DNA of 64,000 nucleotides from Candidatus Tisiphia endosymbiont of Beris chalybata. GTDB taxonomy: Bacteria; Pseudomonadota; Alphaproteobacteria; Rickettsiales; Rickettsiaceae. Shown here piece after piece: positions 1 through 10,991 of this stretch. The notes under the pieces are model-generated. The model was not told where the DNA came from. It worked only from the letters and a program-made list of their open reading frames with translations, and did no database searches. The stretch covers positions 496,001 to 560,000 of the forward strand of contig NZ_OZ032159.1 of NCBI RefSeq assembly GCF_964026555.1. The letters run 5' to 3'. Made by a program: the position numbers and the translations under genes. Every line of letters begins with the position of its first letter. Position 1 is the stretch's first letter.

Positions 1-50
1 GCAAGGGATAAATTTATAGAACATATCCTTATGCTTAAGTGAGCCACCCT

Positions 51-2204
51 ATGAATCAATTAAACAAACTAATCACCTTAATAATTCTATTAATGAGTAC
101 CTTTATGTCAACAAGCCCAGCGTTTTCTTCTTCCCCTATACTCAATGGATTGCAAGAGTTGGATTTTATTGTGAGTGGTGAGCGCGCGGAGCGTACAACT
201 AAGTACGTGAGCACGCGAAACCATGATAAAATGAAAAAACAACTCTTGAAAGGCGAAGAGTATCCTCTACTTATTCCTCGGAAAGTACTATTTGGTAACC
301 CAGATAAGCTTGCCGTTCAATTCAGTCATGATGGCAAATATCTAAGCTATTTAGCTCCTAAAGATGGTATAGTTAATATTTGGGTTGCTACGGTAGGTAA
401 TCTTAAAGAGGCAATAGCTATAACTAATGAAAAAGAGCGGCCAATTAATAACTATTTTTGGGCGTATAATAATAAAGATATTCTTTACCTATACGATGAA
501 AAAGGCGATGAGAATTATCGGCTATATAAATGTAATATTGACACCAAAAAAACTGAGCTACTTACTCCGAAGACAGCTGTAAAGGCACAGTTAATAGGAA
601 CAAGTATTAACTACCCTAATGAAATTTTAATTGGTTTAAATGACCGTGATAAAAGATATTTTGATGTTTATAAATTAAATCTAATAACATTACAAAAAGA
701 GCTTATTTTTAAAAATGATAGTTTTTTTAATATAGTTGCTGACAATAACCTACAAATACGTGTGGTTTCTTCTCCAACTCAAGAGGGGGGGGCTGACTAT
801 TATCAGCTCAAAGAGAATAAATTAGAACATTTCATGACAGTCGCTATGGAAGATATGGTCGTTATAGTCAATTTTGATCAAACCAATAATAATATTTATC
901 TGCTTGATAATAGAAACAGTAATACTATGGTTTTAAAACTCCATAATCTATTGACTGGCCAGGAAGAAATAATTGCTAAAAATGATTTGGTAGATCTTGC
1001 TATTGGCACAAGACATCCAATGAATCGCACCATACAAACTGTAAGGGTTAATTACGATAAAATTAGCGAGCAGATATTGGATAAGACAATTGAAAAAGAT
1101 ATCAAATATTTAACTAATTTTCATAAAGGTAATTTATATATTACCAGCCGCACTTTAGATGATTCTATGTGGATAGTAGCCTATCAAAGTGATACAGTAC
1201 CATTAAAATATTATCAATATAACCGGCACTCTACCAAGGCTGAACCACTATTTACTTCAAGGCCGGATTTAGCACAATATAATTTACTATCAATGCACCC
1301 GGTAATTATTAAATCACGTGATGGTCTTGATTTAGTCAGCTATCTAACTTTTGCAGCTGGTACCACCCTTGATAGTGCCAATAAACCGAGCCATAAATCT
1401 CCGCTTATTATTTATGTGCATGGTGGTCCTCATGCAAGAGATGAATGGGGGTCAAATATCGTACATCAGTGGCTAGCTAATCGCGGTTATAGCGTCCTTA
1501 GTATCAATTACCGTGGTTCAACTGGTTTTGGTAAAGATTTTATTAATGCTGCCAACCTGGAATGGGGAAATAAAATGCACCATGACTTAATTGATGGTGT
1601 GAACTGGGCTTTAGCTAATAATATTACAGATAAAGATAAAATTGCTATTATGGGAGGCAGCTACGGGGGATACGCCACTTTGGTAGGGTTGACTATGACG
1701 CCGGAGGTATTTGCTTGTGGAGTGGACTTAGTTGGTCCCTCTAACCTGTTAACTTTAATTAATAGTGTCCCTCCTTACTGGGAACCAGCCCTTAATAGGT
1801 TAAAAAAAACTATTGGTCCTTGGGATACTGAAGAGGAAAAAGAATTTTTACACCAGAGATCTCCTCTTACTTTTGCAGCTAATATTACAAAGCCTCTATT
1901 TATTGCACAAGGGGCTAACGATCCTAGAGTAAAACAGGCAGAATCAGATCAGATTGTGAATGTCATGAATCAGGCAAATATACCAGTAATTTATGCGCTA
2001 TATGAAGATGAAGGGCATGGTTTTGCCAGGCCAGAAAATAGGTTATCATATTATGCTCTAGTAGAACATTTTCTTGGAAGAATTTTGGGCGGGCAAGTGG
2101 AAGATATAGGGGATGATTTACAAGGAGCAAATTTAATACTTAATAAACAGAAAATGTTAAATAAAGAAACTGTGAAATCAATCTTAGATCAAATGATCAG
2201 GTAG
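51..2204 (+). CDS. Secreted prolyl oligopeptidase-family (S9) serine peptidase with an in-frame palindromic-repeat insertion
   Basis: Probable dipeptidyl/acylaminoacyl peptidase acting outside the cytoplasm. The ATG at 51 gives 717 residues and a clear signal peptide (MNQLNKLITLIILL...); a GTG at 39 is also possible. After the signal comes a seven-bladed propeller-like region (about residues 60-400), then an alpha/beta hydrolase domain with HGGPHARDEWG, the nucleophile in GGSYGGYATL (Ser537), the acid in GANDPRVK (Asp624) and the base in DEGHGFARPENR (His656), in the order known for S9 enzymes. Residues about 30-71 are unlike any S9 domain and are encoded by a copy of the window's A-family palindromic repeat, so the mature N-terminus carries about 40 foreign residues. 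The catalytic residues are all present, so activity is plausible. The substrate cannot be told. Confidence 0.9.
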   Translation: MNQLNKLITLIILLMSTFMSTSPAFSSSPILNGLQELDFIVSGERAERTTKYVSTRNHDKMKKQLLKGEEYPLLIPRKVLFGNPDKLAVQFSHDGKYLSYLAPKDGIVNIWVATVGNLKEAIAITNEKERPINNYFWAYNNKDILYLYDEKGDENYRLYKCNIDTKKTELLTPKTAVKAQLIGTSINYPNEILIGLNDRDKRYFDVYKLNLITLQKELIFKNDSFFNIVADNNLQIRVVSSPTQEGGADYYQLKENKLEHFMTVAMEDMVVIVNFDQTNNNIYLLDNRNSNTMVLKLHNLLTGQEEIIAKNDLVDLAIGTRHPMNRTIQTVRVNYDKISEQILDKTIEKDIKYLTNFHKGNLYITSRTLDDSMWIVAYQSDTVPLKYYQYNRHSTKAEPLFTSRPDLAQYNLLSMHPVIIKSRDGLDLVSYLTFAAGTTLDSANKPSHKSPLIIYVHGGPHARDEWGSNIVHQWLANRGYSVLSINYRGSTGFGKDFINAANLEWGNKMHHDLIDGVNWALANNITDKDKIAIMGGSYGGYATLVGLTMTPEVFACGVDLVGPSNLLTLINSVPPYWEPALNRLKKTIGPWDTEEEKEFLHQRSPLTFAANITKPLFIAQGANDPRVKQAESDQIVNVMNQANIPVIYALYEDEGHGFARPENRLSYYALVEHFLGRILGGQVEDIGDDLQGANLILNKQKMLNKETVKSILDQMIR
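136..263 (+). repeat. A-family palindromic element (RPE-like) inside a coding sequence
   Basis: This stretch matches intergenic copies at 18543-18676 and 15275-15406 (shared blocks GAGCGTACAACTAAGTACGT and GCACGCGAAACCA). It is read in frame within the S9 peptidase gene. Arms AAGAGTTGGATTTTAT and GATAAAATG..CAACTCTT can pair. In-frame palindromic elements of this sort (RPEs) are known from Rickettsia. Confidence 0.85.
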
Positions 2205-2220
2205 CATTACTTTATATAAA

Positions 2221-2254
2221 GGCAATTCTGGCCAACAATTTATCCAGAATTGCC
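2221..2254 (+). terminator. Hairpin downstream of the S9 peptidase gene
   Basis: An 11-bp perfect stem (GGCAATTCTGG / CCAGAATTGCC) with a 12-nt loop lies 17 nt after the stop codon. No T-run follows it, so it may only protect the 3' end or help Rho-dependent termination. Confidence 0.4.
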
Positions 2255-2281
2255 GCGTAAATATACCGCCCTGCCCCTGCA

Positions 2282-2380
2282 CTGCTCATACTTCCAACCA
2301 TCATTTTATTTTGAATGGCGAGCGCGCGCAACGCACATGTAAGCACGTGAGGATTCGAGAACGAAAATAACGACGAAATC
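2282..2380 (+). repeat. Degenerate A-family palindromic element
   Basis: It contains the family blocks CATTTTATTTTGAATGGCGA and GCGCGC.ACGCAC followed by a diverged right arm. It lies between the convergent S9 peptidase and mdh genes. Confidence 0.6.
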
Positions 2381-2385
2381 GACCA

Positions 2386-4720
<2,335 letters not shown>

Positions 4721-5144
4721 ACATATCTTTTTGTTATGATTATTTACGATAAGGCCCAATTTGTGATAAAAATCGTCAGTATTACCACAAATAAGCAAAG
4801 CTAAGTTATGTTGAACTAACGTAGAAGCCAAACCCTACATTAATTTATATAATATTACTGTAAAACTGAGGACATATTGATCCTTCGAAACACAAGCTGC
4901 TTAGAGATAGTTAGAAAATGTGAGATTATTCCATTAGAATTTTAAGAATTAGTTGTATACTCGAATGATCCCTCGAGTATATAATAGTTACATACTGCAA
5001 GCGACGAACACGTTAACCCTCAAGAACTTGCAAAAGCCAATTTATACCAAGTTACTATCAATAACATTCGGGTTGTCGATTGTGGGGATTGTCGTGCTTA
5101 CCTAGTGCTACTAGAGTTAGTGCTCCTTCTCCACTTGCACTATT

Positions 5145-5252
5145 CCTCTAATATGAATTTGCATGCATCGTTAACTCATCGCTCGCCTATTCTTTATAGG
5201 CTTTGCTCCATCGCGCCTAGCAGCAAAATCATCGAAAGAGGAGGATACTCCT
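5145..5252 (-). repeat. D-family palindromic element
   Basis: In reverse complement it carries the family core TTTTGCTGCTAGGCGCGATG, then a GCCTATA..ATAGGCGAGC hairpin, and ends CAAATTCATAT. It matches 18440-18548, 31702-31808 and 52805-52916. Confidence 0.75.
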
Positions 5253-5577
5253 CTGTTTTGAAAGCAGCTTGGTGACATGAGCTAAAGAATATACTTATAT
5301 TTTAAGGGGACGGTATTAATTGTTTTAATGAATTATATGACACTTTATATCAAAAAAGATGGTAACTAAAGATCTATATTTATCCACTCAAATATTTATT
5401 ATCTCCTCTTTATCTATCAAATTATTTTCAATGTGTCAAACAAAATCAGATGAACTTCTATTTATTATTTTTAATGTTTCCAAGGAATTGTTATTTTAAG
5501 GTGCTTACATTCAGTTTATAAATTAACAGAAAACAAGAAATATATAGGCTAATTAGCGTATATTAGATGCAAGGAAC

Positions 5578-5681
5578 TATAGTCACTTAGGTTAACTAGC
5601 TACGTTGTTGCTCGTCGCTTACCTAGTATCTCCTAGGCTTCACTCCTCGCGCCTAGTATCTAATTAACCTAAGTGACTATA
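5578..5681 (+). repeat. C-family palindromic element
   Basis: Bounded by the inverted ends TATAGTCACTTAGGTTAA and TTAACCTAAGTGACTATA. The middle carries TACCTAGTATCTCCTAGGC. It is a near copy, in opposite orientation, of 15084-15190. Confidence 0.85.
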
Positions 5682-5713
5682 CATATATATAAGCAGAAGC
5701 CATTTTATTTCAA

Positions 5714-5862
5714 TAGAGCTCTTGCAAAACTCGCATCGCGGAGGGAATTTGAAAAGGAGACTCTTCGCTCCAAACCGCATCGCACTAGGGTGTACGTGAG
5801 GGTTTAAGCCTAGATTCATTGTCCCAATTACCAGTAGAAGTAGAGTTTTGAGAGAGGTCTAA
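5714..5862 (+). repeat. F-family palindromic element
   Basis: Ends are TAGAGCTCTTGCAAAACTCG and GAGTTTTGAGAGAGGTCTA. The inner block ..GCCTAGATTCATTGTCCCAA is shared with 23268-23411 in the opposite orientation. Confidence 0.75.
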
Positions 5863-5867
5863 TGATG

Positions 5868-6677
5868 TTATTGTTTGTTTTGACTTCTGATCTCGGTAAT
5901 AATTTTTTGTAATTGCCCTAAATCCATCATTCCGGGTATTAACCTATCATTAATAATATAAGCAGGCACCCCTTGTATTTTCAAATTTCTTGCTAATTGT
6001 GTATTCTTTTCCAATATACTTTTGATTTCTTCTTGGCTCGCTAGCTCTAATATTGTCAACGGATTCAAATTATTATCTGTTAACAATTTTTCTACTGCGG
6101 TATTTGTAATAGGCTGCATTTCTATCAAGCTATCATGTATATTTTTAAATTTCGTAGGATCAGTTTTATAAACAGCTAACGCAATAGAAGCTGCAAAATA
6201 AGAGGCATCCCCAAGAATTGGAAAAGGTTTTAATAACACTTTAACATCTGGGTCTAATTTAATTAATTGGTTAATAAACTTATCTCCCTTTTTACAATAA
6301 GTACAATTATAATCATAGAAAGCAGCAATCACTATATTTCCATTGCTATTTCCAAGTGCCGGAGAAGTAGTAGAGTTATTAACTTCTGTCTGATGTTCTT
6401 TTAAGTATTGGCTGGCCTTAATCTCCATTTCTTGTTTTTTTCGCTGTTGCAATACTTCCATAGCCTGAACAATTATTTCAGGATTATTAAGCAAATATTT
6501 TTGGATAATTTGTTCGGTCTTATTTATTTCATTTAATTGATCAGATGATGGCTGATTTATGTTATTAGTGGAAATTTTTGCAGATGCAGTACTGGGTACC
6601 TTAATAGTTTTATAAGCAAATAATGCTATAAGCAAAATTACAATGATTAATAATACTTTACTAACAACGTTATTCAT
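5868..6677 (-). CDS. Membrane-anchored DsbA-family thiol oxidoreductase
   Basis: Thioredoxin-fold protein expected to act on disulfides of exported proteins. The ATG at 6677 gives 269 residues; the frame runs to a TTG at 6728, but that would precede the signal with a lysine-rich tail. Residues about 5-25 form one hydrophobic N-terminal anchor or signal. A helical stretch (about 45-95) precedes the thioredoxin fold with the redox motif CTYC (Cys125, Cys128, in FYDYNCTYCKKGD) and the cis-proline loop in IQGVPAYIINDR. This architecture matches the Com1/DsbA-like proteins of Rickettsiales and Coxiella. It stands alone between long repeat stretches. Confidence 0.9.
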   Translation of the reverse strand: MNNVVSKVLLIIVILLIALFAYKTIKVPSTASAKISTNNINQPSSDQLNEINKTEQIIQKYLLNNPEIIVQAMEVLQQRKKQEMEIKASQYLKEHQTEVNNSTTSPALGNSNGNIVIAAFYDYNCTYCKKGDKFINQLIKLDPDVKVLLKPFPILGDASYFAASIALAVYKTDPTKFKNIHDSLIEMQPITNTAVEKLLTDNNLNPLTILELASQEEIKSILEKNTQLARNLKIQGVPAYIINDRLIPGMMDLGQLQKIITEIRSQNKQ

Positions 6678-6797
6678 ACATTTCTTTTTTAAAATTATCT
6701 TCTTAGTTATAAATAACTTATTGATCAAAGTAAAGACTAACCTACTTTGACTTACTAAAAACTTTTCATAGCTCTTCCAACTGCCCTAAAAGCAATA

Positions 6798-6862
6798 TAT
6801 ACTGTTCGTACCTGAAGAGTTGGTAGACGATAGAATCAACTTTAAGAAGAGCGAGTAGTATA
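6798..6862 (+). repeat. E-family short palindromic element
   Basis: TATACTGTTCGTACCTGAAG..GAGTTGGTAGACGATAGAATC..AAGAAGAGCGAG. The same unit occurs at 10664-10730, 15220-15279 (reversed) and 28036-28094. Confidence 0.75.
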
Positions 6863-6864
6863 CA

Positions 6865-6983
6865 CGTCATTGCGAGAAGATTGCTTACTGCAACCGACTA
6901 AGCAATCTAGGAAAATCTACAAAATCACGATAATTTAATTTGCATGATTGCTTCGGGCGGCGCTTCGGGCCTTCTAGCAATGA
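6865..6983 (+). repeat. CGTCATTGCGAG-type palindromic repeat
   Basis: Opens with CGTCATTGCGAGAAGATTGC and closes with GCCTTCTAGCAATGA, with GATTGCTTCGGGCGGCGCTTC near the right arm. Repeats of this kind are widespread in rickettsial genomes. Confidence 0.65.
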
Positions 6984-7339
6984 TTTTTGTTATTCTTAAT
7001 AATCACTTATTGCAACCTTTGAGTGCGACTGTTAAATTGCCGTGCAAAGGCTCAAGTGTTTTTTATACTTGAAAAATTTAATATTAGCTGATATAAAGCA
7101 CGTACGCACGCCAATTCTTGAAGTTCCTAAAGTATATAACACCGTAGAAATATTATTAGGATAGCTGATACCATTAAAACTTGAAGAATAGCCCATGTAA
7201 TTTTCAGCTTGGATCAAGCCGCAAGTCGGACACTAAAGTAGAACTGTCAATATTATCATAAGATAATAGCAAATATTTGGGGTAGTGCAAAAAGTTAAAG
7301 GCAGCGTAAGCCTTCTTGGAGCCTCCTATTTTGTTATAT

Positions 7340-7416
7340 GCGCCCTTAGCTCAGCTGGATAGAGCAACGGATTTCTAATCCGTAGGTCAGAGGTTCGAAT
7401 CCTTTAGGGCGCGCCA
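7340..7416 (+). tRNA. tRNA-Arg (anticodon UCU)
   Basis: A full cloverleaf can be drawn: acceptor GCGCCCT/AGGGCGC, D-arm GCTCAGCTGGATAGAGC, anticodon stem ACGGA/TCCGT with loop TTTCTAA (anticodon TCT), T-arm with GGTTCGAATCC. The 3' CCA is encoded. It reads AGA codons. A recombinase remnant begins within a few bases of its 3' end. Confidence 0.95.
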
Positions 7417-7417
7417 A

Positions 7418-8075
7418 TCGTAGATTTTGCTGCATTTTATGAACAGATCAAACGGTGAACGTAGCATAAACTATAACTTCCCGTCTTTTAGTTTCAGGTT
7501 CGAAAACACCAAATTTAGCAATTTACGTTTTTCGCTGACAGTTGAACCTTTGAAAGTTGCTAGGCTTCCGGAGGCCAGTTCTACTAAGTTTACAAGACAT
7601 TCTGAGAAATTTATCGCCAGCTATATCATGATTCTCTATTGCCCGTACATTAGACCTCTTGCATAACCTAATCTAATTGGTAATTTTGTCGTCGAAACTC
7701 CTCTCTGTTCCGTAACAATCGTCTATGTACGCTGCGGTACTCGACTTCGTTTCTTCTAAAAATTCTTCAATTATCTTTAGGTTATGCAAGAGGTCTAATG
7801 TCTTCACGTCTTTGTATTAATTGACTACGTTTATTCTCATGTTCTTCCTTGCTGATATCGTCATCTAAAAATAAATCAGTTAATCTATCCATACGAGTTT
7901 TCATTTTTGTATGCTCAGCATGTAACTCTCTTATTCTCCTTTTATGAAAATCTTGCTCAATTTTTGCTGAAGCTTTAATATAAGAAATTACCTCTACTAG
8001 CAATTCAGGATCTAAATGAAGTGTTGCTAATACTTTTTCAACTTCTTTTAATATTATTTCTTCTTTCACGTATAG
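7418..8075 (-). pseudogene. Decayed serine site-specific recombinase (C-terminal part)
   Basis: Minus-strand reading gives the long C-terminal coiled coil typical of large serine recombinases: [14 protein letters not shown].., then [14 protein letters not shown]. It is interrupted by a B element (7653-7795), then resumes with frame changes and an in-frame stop as IENHDIAGDKF.. and RKLLNLVFSNLKLKDGKL. The N-terminal catalytic domain is missing. The upstream end is fused to an IS5-type transposase tail. A parallel fragment of the same gene lies on the plus strand at 10733-10905. The remnant abuts tRNA-Arg. It is certainly non-functional. Confidence 0.75.
7653..7795 (+). mobile_element. B-family MITE-like element, copy 1
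   Basis: A 143-bp unit with 19-bp perfect inverted ends GACCTCTTGCATAACCTAA, flanked by TA on both sides (7651-7652, 7796-7797). It encodes no protein. It lies inside the recombinase remnant. The TA flanks resemble IS630/Tc1-type insertion, but no such transposase is present in the window. Confidence 0.8.
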
Positions 8076-8671
8076 CCAAAGTGATTTACTCATAGCAATA
8101 TAAATAAAATTTTGGGATGTTTGAGTTAAAAAATCATATTCCTTTGCTAATCTTCTACTTCTACCAAGCCAACCAAAGGTACGCTCTACTACCCAACGTC
8201 GCGGTTCAACCTTAAAACCCGACTGTTTAATTGGTAAACTCTGGACCGGAGTATCTTTATGAACCCAAACTCCATGCCTTGTTTTTCTCTTAACAATTTC
8301 CAAATCAATATCATACTCTTTATTAATATAATCCTTTAACTTGCTACCTTATAACCCATATCAGACCATATTTTTTTAACAGCACTATATTTGGTTAACA
8401 TATTAGACCTCTTGCATAACCTAAAGATAATTGAAGAATTTTTAGGAGAAACGAAGTCGAGTACCGCAGCATACATAGACGATTGTTACGGAACAGAGAG
8501 GAGTTTCGACGACAAAATTACCAATTAGATTAGGTTATGCAAGAGGTCTATTATGTCTTTCTTACTATATTTAGGGGGTCTACCTCCTTCTTTGCATGAT
8601 GGGATAAATAATTCTTGTATTAAACTCCATTCTCTTTCTTTTAGATCTGTAGGATATTTTGCTCTTGCCAT
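8076..8671 (-). pseudogene. Broken IS5-family transposase
   Basis: The N-terminus (ATG at 8671) reads MARAKYPTDLKEREWSLIQE.. and GGRPPKYSKKDII, typical of IS5-group transposases. A B element (8406-8548) follows, then [11 protein letters not shown], a frameshift near 8336-8346, and the C-terminal block [20 protein letters not shown] with the DDE-type glutamate. The central part with the first catalytic Asp is missing. The C-terminal end runs without a stop into the recombinase remnant, making a chimeric open frame of 173 codons (7782-8303). Confidence 0.8.
8406..8548 (-). mobile_element. B-family MITE-like element, copy 2
   Basis: 143 bp with the same inverted ends, opposite in orientation to copy 1, flanked by TA (8404-8405, 8549-8550). 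It interrupts the IS5-type transposase remnant after its codon for KKDII. Confidence 0.85.
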
Positions 8672-8965
8672 AATTTAATATTAATCGCTTATTATCTGTT
8701 AATTTATCATATCTTTGGTTTTACAACAAGCTCTACATTGCAGTCTATAGACTAGTTGATATAATCTCTCTATTAAAGGCTTTAATTAGATAGTCCCTGG
8801 CCTATAGATCACAATTTGGTATTAGTTTTGGGCGATGATATTAGAAAAGGCATCTGACATAATATTTAATGTTTCTTAAATAATTAATTATATTAAAAGT
8901 ATTGTTAGTGAATACCTTTTAGTGTAATATGCAACGCTTATTTTTAACTAATACGAGTATTTAAT

Positions 8966-9241
8966 ATGATTAATTGGGAAGCGGATGCACAAAGAAGGGA
9001 AGCGGAGGCAAAACAGAAAACTGATGCAAGACCAGAAGGGACCCAAAACAATGGTGTTTCCATTCGTGTGGGTTTGCTTAGTTGGTTAATGTGCTTGATT
9101 CCGGGTCTCACTACTAGAAATAAGGATCATGATACTGCAAATAATGCAAAGCATGATCAAATAGATACTAAACCATTAGTAAGTGATTTAATAGGAGTAG
9201 ATTCCCATACAAGTGATGTTAACAATCCTTCAATTAGTTAA
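8966..9241 (+). CDS. Hypothetical 91-residue protein
   Basis: I do not recognise it. It begins with a charged helix (INWEADAQRREAEAKQKTD), has one short hydrophobic stretch (GLLSWLMCLIPGL, about residues 37-49) too short for a confident membrane span, and ends with a polar Asp/Asn-rich tail. There is no strong Shine-Dalgarno site before the ATG. It lies alone in the accessory region between the IS5 remnant and the IS4 element. It may be a real small orphan gene or a fragment of a longer one. Confidence 0.4.
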   Translation: MINWEADAQRREAEAKQKTDARPEGTQNNGVSIRVGLLSWLMCLIPGLTTRNKDHDTANNAKHDQIDTKPLVSDLIGVDSHTSDVNNPSIS

Positions 9242-9327
9242 TAAATTAGTTATTACTAGGACCAAGGGATATGTTTTAAGGAGTGTTCATTAAATTTTTA
9301 GATATTTGGTAAAAGAATGGGCAAGCC

Positions 9328-10550
9328 CTCAGTACATGACATAAAGGTTAACATGATATAATTGTTGGTAATTTGGGGATTAGAGGCTTGATAAATATAT
9401 CAATAATGCTGGATAGTTCCTTGTACATTTGCCCTTGGTTTAAATATATTCTTCGTAAGTAATCAAGTCCATACCTAAAAGGTGACATAGCCTTTCTGCC
9501 GTGAGTTTTCAATTTTATAGGCCAGATAGAATGCCGCCATAAGCCCACAGTATAAGCAAAGGTAAAAGTTATAGCTAATATCCCTAATAATTTGTTTATT
9601 CTATCCAAATGTACTAAATGGGTATTTTCAAAGTTGAAGCCACGCGTCTTAAGGCATGCAAAAAGATTTTCAATTTCCCAGCGTTTTTTGTAAATATCCA
9701 AGGCCTGATAGGGGTTGTCATTGGTTGCTATAATTACTAATTCTCCTTCTCCGTTACGCAAAGCAGCCACAGAAACTTTAGGTCCTTTATAGTTCTTACC
9801 TAAATATCTCTTACCTCTGAGTACTTTATATTCATTATTCTGTAACTTCTTTACTAATGGATTTGCTGTCACTAATTCGTTTTCTGATCTACCAATAGTT
9901 AAATTTTGCTTAATTCTTATATAAAATGGAATATTACGATCTGCTAGAAATTTCAACCAGTCATCACCGATAAATTCACGATCTCCAAGCAATGCTGATA
10001 TTTTTTCTACTCCAAATACTTGCAAAAATCTACCTATTAATTTCTGACGTTCACCACTATTTGAAACGCCAGTTTTTGGTAACATGTCCCACATGATTGG
10101 TATAGCTATGCCATTATGGCAGATTGATAATACTAAAATATTGATATCAAGCTTGCCAAATTTCCAGTTAGTACGATCCAAAGCCAACAACCATTTTTCT
10201 GATTCAATTTTGGCAAATGCTACTAATAATTTAGCCAGTGCAGTATAACAAAAACTAAAGCCAGAAAAAAATCTTTGTAGTTTGCGATATCGAGAATTAT
10301 CATTGCCAGCTCCTTGAACTACCAAAGCTAGTTGAGTAAGATTGACATCTCTGACATAGAACAATCCTGTTATTATCTGCTCGATTAATTTTATACTTGC
10401 AAAACTCTTAAAAAAATAGTTTCCTAATAGTTGTGATAACGCTGAAGTCATTCTCCTTCTCCTTAAGTCTTAGACAACTTAAGTTATAGGACTTTGATCA
10501 TGCGTTATCCACTGTTTTTTTCCTTGTTAACCTTTATGTCATGTACTGAG
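9328..10550 (-). mobile_element. Complete IS4-type insertion sequence
   Basis: A 1223-bp element with 26-bp perfect inverted ends beginning CTCAGTACATGA (9328-9353 and 10525-10550). It is flanked by a 9-bp direct duplication GGGCAAGCC (9319-9327 and 10551-10559). It contains one intact transposase gene. The unbroken ends, target duplication and reading frame suggest a fairly recent insertion. Confidence 0.92.
9348..10451 (-). CDS. IS4-family transposase
   Basis: DDE transposase of 367 residues that should mobilise the surrounding element. The first catalytic Asp is in ALDRTNWKFG, the second in ALLGDREFIGDDW, and the third catalytic residue is in IYKKRWEIENLFACLKTRGF, which matches the Y-(2)-R-(3)-E-(6)-K signature of the IS4 family. 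The frame is intact from ATG to stop, and the stop lies within the left inverted repeat region of the element. No second copy is present in this window. Confidence 0.92.
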   Translation of the reverse strand: MTSALSQLLGNYFFKSFASIKLIEQIITGLFYVRDVNLTQLALVVQGAGNDNSRYRKLQRFFSGFSFCYTALAKLLVAFAKIESEKWLLALDRTNWKFGKLDINILVLSICHNGIAIPIMWDMLPKTGVSNSGERQKLIGRFLQVFGVEKISALLGDREFIGDDWLKFLADRNIPFYIRIKQNLTIGRSENELVTANPLVKKLQNNEYKVLRGKRYLGKNYKGPKVSVAALRNGEGELVIIATNDNPYQALDIYKKRWEIENLFACLKTRGFNFENTHLVHLDRINKLLGILAITFTFAYTVGLWRHSIWPIKLKTHGRKAMSPFRYGLDYLRRIYLNQGQMYKELSSIIDIFIKPLIPKLPTIISC

Positions 10551-10663
10551 GGGCAAGCCTTTGATTTTTATATAATAATTCATTTGGGTAGTGTTTTTGA
10601 TTTCCCACAACACAAAATACACTAGCACTTCCCTTGTTCCTAATTTTTCTTTAAAACCTTCAC

Positions 10664-10730
10664 ATATACTGTTCGTACCTGAAGAGTTGGTAGACGATAG
10701 AATCAACTTCAAGAAGAGCAAGGAGGGTCA
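10664..10730 (+). repeat. E-family short palindromic element
   Basis: ATATACTGTTCGTACCTGAA..GAGTTGGTAGACGATAGAATC..CAAGAAGAGCAAGGA, nearly identical to 6798-6862. It directly precedes a recombinase fragment. Confidence 0.75.
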
Positions 10731-10732
10731 GA

Positions 10733-10905
10733 ATAAACGAAGTCAATTAATACAAAGACGTGAAGACATTGTACGGGAAATAGAGAATCATGACATAGCT
10801 GACGACAAATTCTCAGAATGTCTTGTAAACTTAGTAGAACTAGCTTCCGAAATCCTAAACACCTTTAAAGGTTCGACTATTGAGAAAAAACGTAATTTAA
10901 CCTGA
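10733..10905 (+). pseudogene. Serine recombinase C-terminal fragment (second copy)
   Basis: Reads [20 protein letters not shown].. and ends NTFKGSTIEKKRNLT. It parallels the minus-strand remnant at 7418-8075. It shows the uninterrupted sequence (EDIVREIENHD) at the point where a B element sits in the other copy. It has no start or catalytic domain. Confidence 0.7.
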
Positions 10906-10991
10906 GTTTGACGTAAGAAAGAATAGTTGAAAAGGAAGAAGGGAGGGATTATAAAGTTCTCTAATAATAACAACAAAATTGGAGAATATTT

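Larger units (their letters stand above)
4721..5867. other. Long non-coding stretch built of palindromic repeats
   Basis: No intact gene is visible. It holds D, C and F elements (listed separately). An open frame without an ATG (about 4988-5274, plus strand) reads NNIRVVDCGDCRAYLV in its first part, reminiscent of the GDSRAYL block of PP2C phosphatases, and then runs into the D repeat; it can only be a remnant at best. Confidence 0.6.
6678..7339. other. Intergenic stretch upstream of tRNA-Arg
   Basis: Apart from an E element and a CGTCATTGCGAG-type palindrome, I see only low-complexity AT-rich sequence and a fragment of the recurring GCCAATTCTTGAAGTTCCTA tail (about 7109-7130). No gene is supported. 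Confidence 0.55.

Noticed and set aside
4832..5867. CRISPR array, because of dense repeats
   Set aside because: The repeats are of different families, unevenly spaced, and there are no regular spacers or cas genes anywhere in the window.
7032..7217. 61-codon minus-strand frame upstream of tRNA-Arg
   Set aside because: It has no ribosome-binding site or recognisable motif and overlaps a recurring repeat tail.
7427..7666. 79-codon plus-strand frame after tRNA-Arg
   Set aside because: It is antisense to the serine-recombinase remnant and ends inside a B element.
10591..10905. 104-codon frame treated as one gene
   Set aside because: Its first half is an E repeat and non-coding sequence. Only the part from 10733 matches the recombinase coiled coil, so it was recorded as a fragment.
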